Shown here: positions 61,023 to 64,000 of the stretch, piece after piece
How the letters are laid out: each line of letters starts with the position of its first letter
How positions within the stretch are numbered: position 1 is the first letter of the stretch
Source: Nitrobacter sp035546855
Lineage (GTDB): Bacteria > Pseudomonadota > Alphaproteobacteria > Rhizobiales > Xanthobacteraceae
Direction: 5' to 3'
Length of the DNA: 64,000 nt
Assembly: GCA_035546855.1 (NCBI GenBank)
Contig: DASZVY010000007.1
Location: 1-64,000, forward strand
Notes under the pieces: model-generated
The model's input: the letters and a program-made list of their open reading frames with translations, nothing else
What the model was told of the DNA's origin: nothing
Databases searched by the model: none
Position numbers and translations under genes: made by a program

Positions 61023-61130
61023 CGAATGCAGGGGGTTATGGTGAACCCTTTGTTAAGCGTCGTGGTTTATTTTCCGTGACTGTGGCATCGCGTCTCGGTG
61101 TCGTTGCAAGTTGCGTAGGCCGGAAAGACC

Positions 61131-62579
61131 ATGATCGTTCGGCAGTTCATTAGCTGGGTACGGACCGCTTCCGCAGGCGAGCGCGCGGAAGCGACAAGGT
61201 CTCTGGCCCGCGCGTGGCTCATCTCCGACCTGTCGGAGGATGATCGGGCGGCGGCCGAGGGGGCGCTGCTGATGCAACTCGACGATCCGTCCCCGCTGGT
61301 CCGCCAGGCCATGGCCGAGGTTTTCGCGCACAGTACCGCCGCGCCGGCCGCGATCGTTCAGGCTCTGTCGAACGATCAGGTTTCGGTGGCGCGGCCGATC
61401 CTCGAATACTCGCCCCTTCTGATCGATGCGGATCTGGTCGATATCGTCGCCACCGGCTGCAGCGAGGTGCAATGCGCCGTCGCGCGCCGGGTCAACCTGC
61501 CGGTGTCGGTCAGCGCGGCGATCGCGGAGGTCGGCTCCGCAGCCGCGACGCTGGAACTGATCGAGAATCCCGGCGCGGAACTCGCGCCGCTGTCGTGGGA
61601 CCGGATCGTCGAGCGTCACGGCCATCTCGCGGCGATCCGCGAAGCGATGCTGGCCTTCGACGATCTGCCCGCCGCCACGCGGCTGACGCTGATCGCAAAA
61701 TTGTCCGACACGCTGACGCGGTTTGTCGTCGCACGCAACTGGCTGAGCGCCGATCGTGCGGAGCGCATTGCCGGCGAAGCCAGGGAGCGGTCGACCGTCA
61801 ACATCGCCGCGCGCGCGCGGGGCGGCGAGATGTGCGGACTGATCCGGCATCTGCGCGCGACCGGACAACTGACCGCGGGACTGATTCTGCGGTCGCTGCT
61901 CTCGGGCAATCTCGATCTGTTCGAGCAGGCGCTGGTGGAATTGTCCGGCCTGCCGCCGGCGCGTGTCAGTTCGCTCGTCCATGAGCGCGGTGGTCCCGGA
62001 CTCTCCGCGCTGCTGACCCGCGCGGGCCTTCCGGAATCGACTTTCCCTGCGTTCCGCGCGGCGCTGGAGGCCAGCGGCGAGATCGGCTTCGTCGGCACGG
62101 TCGGAGGCGCGACACGGCTGCGCCGCCGCATGGTCGAACGCGTGCTGACGTTGTGCGAGACTGCCGCCACGGACGTGTCCGAACCGCTCCTGATCCTGCT
62201 GCGGCGCTTCGCCACGGAGTCGGCGCGCGAGGAAGCCCGCGTGTTCTGCGACGATCTGGTGGCGGAGGCCGACGCCGAGCCGTTGTCCGCCGACCCGCCA
62301 CCGCTCGAACCGCTGTCCGCCGCATTGCCAGGCGAGCCCGAATTTCCGGAAATGCAGGTCGACTCTTCTGAAGTCTACGTGCCTCTGGCTGGCGACCCCG
62401 AACCCTGCGAATCCGGATCGTACGAGCCGGCGCAATATGAAGCGGAGTACGACGAGCCTCGGCGCCGCGAGCCGTGGTTCAGCCGCCCGTCCGCGGGGTA
62501 TCCTGAGCCCGAGGACGTCGCGCTCTCCGCATTCGGACATCGTGAGCCGCTGCTCGGCGAACTCCTCGCGGCGGCGTAG
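61131..62579 (+). CDS. DUF2336 domain-containing protein
   Basis: A 482-residue protein with a helical, repeat-like N-terminal two-thirds of the DUF2336 type (L-M-Q-L-D-D-P-S-P-L-V-R-Q-A-M-A-E-V near residues 44-62, similar to HEAT-like repeats) and a long acidic, Glu/Pro/Tyr-rich C-terminal tail (from about 380). DUF2336 proteins are typical of Rhizobiales and Bradyrhizobium and their function is unknown. The ATG at 61131 is supported by CGGAAAG upstream. A one-mismatch CtrA site precedes it. Confidence 0.8.
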   Translation: MIVRQFISWVRTASAGERAEATRSLARAWLISDLSEDDRAAAEGALLMQLDDPSPLVRQAMAEVFAHSTAAPAAIVQALSNDQVSVARPILEYSPLLIDADLVDIVATGCSEVQCAVARRVNLPVSVSAAIAEVGSAAATLELIENPGAELAPLSWDRIVERHGHLAAIREAMLAFDDLPAATRLTLIAKLSDTLTRFVVARNWLSADRAERIAGEARERSTVNIAARARGGEMCGLIRHLRATGQLTAGLILRSLLSGNLDLFEQALVELSGLPPARVSSLVHERGGPGLSALLTRAGLPESTFPAFRAALEASGEIGFVGTVGGATRLRRRMVERVLTLCETAATDVSEPLLILLRRFATESAREEARVFCDDLVAEADAEPLSADPPPLEPLSAALPGEPEFPEMQVDSSEVYVPLAGDPEPCESGSYEPAQYEAEYDEPRRREPWFSRPSAGYPEPEDVALSAFGHREPLLGELLAAA

Positions 62580-62630
62580 GACTCGCATTCGTCATGCCGG
62601 GACGTGATCCGGGCGCTCGTTTTTCTAAGG

Positions 62631-62748
62631 CGGGATGAAATGAGGCTGAATCACCGTCATTGCGAGGAGCCCGAGAGCAACGCGCAGCGTTGTCCCGTTG
62701 GCTCGCAATGACAGCGCGGGTTGGTTCAACCTAACTTCATCATGCTCC
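62631..62748. repeat. Composite nested palindrome (outer arms around CATTGCGAGG copy 4)
   Basis: The inner part 62656-62712 (GTCATTGCGAGGAGC ... GGCTCGCAATGAC) is a reduced CATTGCGAGG repeat. Outer inverted arms CGGGATGAAATGAGGCTGAA and TTCAACCTAACTTCATCATG match those at 28361-28497. Confidence 0.7.
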
Positions 62749-62810
62749 GGGAATCTGAATCATCGCCATCGTCATGCCCGGCATAACGATCAGGCTGACC
62801 GCATCCGGCC

Positions 62811-63389
62811 TTAATCCCCCGGGACGATGCTCGGCGCGAGGACGGCTTCCAGGTGCTCGGGGCGATCGCGATTGACGACGGTGAGATACTCGTCGGCGAC
62901 GCCGCGCAGTTTCCGGCTCAGCTCCTTGGCCATGCCGGCGGTGCCGATGCCCGAATGCTCGCGGACGATCGCGTGGATGGCGTTGATGTGGTGCGCGATC
63001 AGGTCGGCAGGCACCTTTTCGAGCTGCGGCGCGTGTTCGATGATGCGGCAAAGGCTTTCGGCGGTATGGCCCGCGAGCGGATAGCCGAAGGTGGCGGCAT
63101 CGCCCTTGATGTCATGCGCGGCGCGAAACAGCTCGTCGCGCGTCTCGCCGGTCAAGCCGTGCTTCAGCATGGCCGCGTGCGCGGCGGCGAGCCGGTCGCA
63201 TTCGATGGTCATCCATTTGCTGAATTCGCCGGACAGGTCCGCGAGCGCCTTCTCCGCGCGGGCGACGGGATCGTCGGCGTTTTTCTCGTCGACGAGACGC
63301 ATCGCCTGACGCAGCGGATTGGGCTGCGTGATGACCTGATGGGTCGAATATGCCTGCACCTTGAGGGTCGGAGGAGGGCTCTTGGCCAT
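62811..63389 (-). CDS. Histidine phosphotransfer (HPt) domain protein
   Basis: A 192-residue protein with one HPt domain; the phospho-accepting His92 lies in A-A-H-D-I-K-G-D-A-A-T-F-G. A charged helical N-terminal part (residues 1-55) and a C-terminal helix follow. It would relay phosphate between a sensor kinase and a response regulator. It lies 8 bases after the response regulator gene on the same strand, so the two form an operon and probably a phosphorelay pair. No kinase gene is near. Confidence 0.85.
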   Translation of the reverse strand: MAKSPPPTLKVQAYSTHQVITQPNPLRQAMRLVDEKNADDPVARAEKALADLSGEFSKWMTIECDRLAAAHAAMLKHGLTGETRDELFRAAHDIKGDAATFGYPLAGHTAESLCRIIEHAPQLEKVPADLIAHHINAIHAIVREHSGIGTAGMAKELSRKLRGVADEYLTVVNRDRPEHLEAVLAPSIVPGD

Positions 63390-63397
63390 GGCGTGGC

Positions 63398-63940
63398 TTA
63401 TCCTGGATGCCGGGCCTTATCCAGCAGCGACGGCTGCTGGATGATTTCCGGTTCGGCGGAGCGGCGCTCCGGGCCGATATAGGCGTTGTTGGTATTGCGG
63501 CGGCGGTCCGGCCCGAAATAGTTCTTCGTCTTGATGAAGGGCCGCGGCGAGGCGACGACATTCAATATCCGCTGGTAAAGTCCCTTGGCGGAAATCGGCT
63601 TCGCCAGGAATTCGGTGACGCCGGCGTCGCGGGCGACCGTGACGCGCCGCTTCTCCGAGTGCCCCGTCAGCATGATGATCGGCGCGAACGGGTTTCCCTT
63701 GGACCCCGGCTGGCGGATCATTTGCGCCAGCTCGATGCCGTCGAAGATCGGCATCGACCAGTCGGTAATGACGATGTCCGGCACATAGTGGCTGTACATT
63801 TCCAGCGCGGTCGCGCCGTCCTCGGCTTCATAGACCTCGCGCGCGCCGAACGAATGCAGAAGCGTCCGCAGAATGCGGCGCATGTGCGCATTGTCGTCGC
63901 AGACCAGAAACCGCAGCTTGTTGAAGTCGATCTGATACAT
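63398..63940 (-). CDS. CheY-like response regulator without output domain
   Basis: A 180-residue protein with one receiver domain and a short tail. The acidic pair Asp15/Asp16 lies in L-V-C-D-D-N, the phospho-acceptor Asp60 in I-V-I-T-D-W-S-M-P, Thr92 in M-L-T-G-H and Lys114 in L-A-K-P-I. The tail (from about 135) contains Y-F-G-P-D-R-R-R and Y-I-G-P-E-R-R, a repeated motif found in this group's stand-alone regulators. The ATG at 63940 is preferred to the frame start at 63970. The operon continues into the HPt gene. Confidence 0.9.
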   Translation of the reverse strand: MYQIDFNKLRFLVCDDNAHMRRILRTLLHSFGAREVYEAEDGATALEMYSHYVPDIVITDWSMPIFDGIELAQMIRQPGSKGNPFAPIIMLTGHSEKRRVTVARDAGVTEFLAKPISAKGLYQRILNVVASPRPFIKTKNYFGPDRRRNTNNAYIGPERRSAEPEIIQQPSLLDKARHPG

Positions 63941-63972
63941 GGCTCGGCGCGCGAGGAGATATATACCCACCG

Positions 63973-63996
63973 TTAACTATATGCCGGCGTCGTTAA
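63973..63996. promoter_or_regulatory. Two CtrA half-sites upstream of the response regulator
   Basis: GTTAAC occurs at 63972-63977 and 63992-63997, 32-57 bases before the response regulator ATG. The spacing (16 bases) is not that of a full CtrA box, so this is only suggestive. Confidence 0.25.
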
Positions 63997-64000
63997 CGAA

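Larger units (their letters stand above)
60739..61130. other. 392-base gap with a repeat and a CtrA-like site
   Basis: No supported gene; a 79-codon frame at 60914-61153 lacks homology and a ribosome binding site. The left part carries the repeat at 60818-60920, the right part a one-mismatch CtrA site at 61008-61022 and AT-rich sequence before the DUF2336 gene. Confidence 0.5.

Noticed and set aside
60914..61153. 79-codon frame before the DUF2336 gene
   Set aside because: It starts inside a repeat, lacks a ribosome binding site and overlaps the start of the DUF2336 gene.

Overview
The window is ordinary chromosome of a GC-rich alphaproteobacterium, most likely of the Bradyrhizobium / Rhodopseudomonas / Afipia group (Nitrobacteraceae). 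The case rests on gene content (DUF2336, DUF3126, stand-alone cobalamin-independent methionine synthase, an Anbu protease locus, the iscU-like/folE/hisI order), on many dispersed palindromic repeats of the types common in that group, and on sequence signals of the alphaproteobacterial cell-cycle regulators CtrA (TTAA-N7-TTAA) and CcrM (GANTC). There is no rRNA, CRISPR array, insertion sequence, prophage or replication origin. One tRNA gene, tRNA-Leu(UAA), lies near the middle.

Layout. 1-5 kb: luciferase-like oxidoreductase, CNT nucleoside transporter, MFS exporter, GrpB-like protein, SDR oxidoreductase. 5-9.5 kb: an Anbu locus (proteasome-like Anbu protease, transglutaminase-like protein, alpha-E protein, circularly permuted ATP-grasp), all on the minus strand, with palindromic repeats in each of the three gaps. 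9.7-17 kb: CinA-type domain protein, gpt, a MetE-like methionine synthase coupled to a small exported protein, then a GST / hydroxychromene-carboxylate isomerase / quinone-reductase run and an enoyl-CoA hydratase. 17-28.3 kb: a peptide or amide scavenging region with an amidase, two M20 peptidases, an M81 (MlrC-type) peptidase, a complete family-5 oligopeptide ABC importer and its Tat-exported binding protein. 28.3-29.4 kb: a degraded nuclease-tail remnant, a tiny double-glycine-leader peptide gene with its own operator-like palindrome and terminator, and tRNA-Leu. 29.4-38.5 kb: M29 aminopeptidase, lipoprotein, FAD monooxygenase with a zinc-finger protein, membrane proteins, alpha/beta hydrolase, cysE, DUF3126.

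38.6-64 kb is rich in envelope and signalling genes: gamma carbonic anhydrase, Gly/His-repeat protein, dienelactone hydrolase, FKBP, YkgJ, a BTLCP cysteine peptidase, PilZ, PAS, rhomboid, CBS, patatin, a TPR-methyltransferase fusion, nitroreductase, thrS, yidD, an IscU-like scaffold, folE, hisI, a lytic transglycosylase, DUF2336, and an HPt / response regulator pair. Three exact CtrA-type sites and two with one mismatch lie in gaps of this part only, next to the small membrane protein, PilZ, PAS/rhomboid, lytic transglycosylase and DUF2336 genes. A tight cluster of three GANTC sites lies upstream of the BTLCP gene. This suggests that several envelope and c-di-GMP functions here are cell-cycle controlled.

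Start codons were moved inward from the longest open frame wherever homology, a ribosome binding site or an overlap with the neighbour supported it. Function calls rest on sequence motifs recognised by eye; no database search was run.
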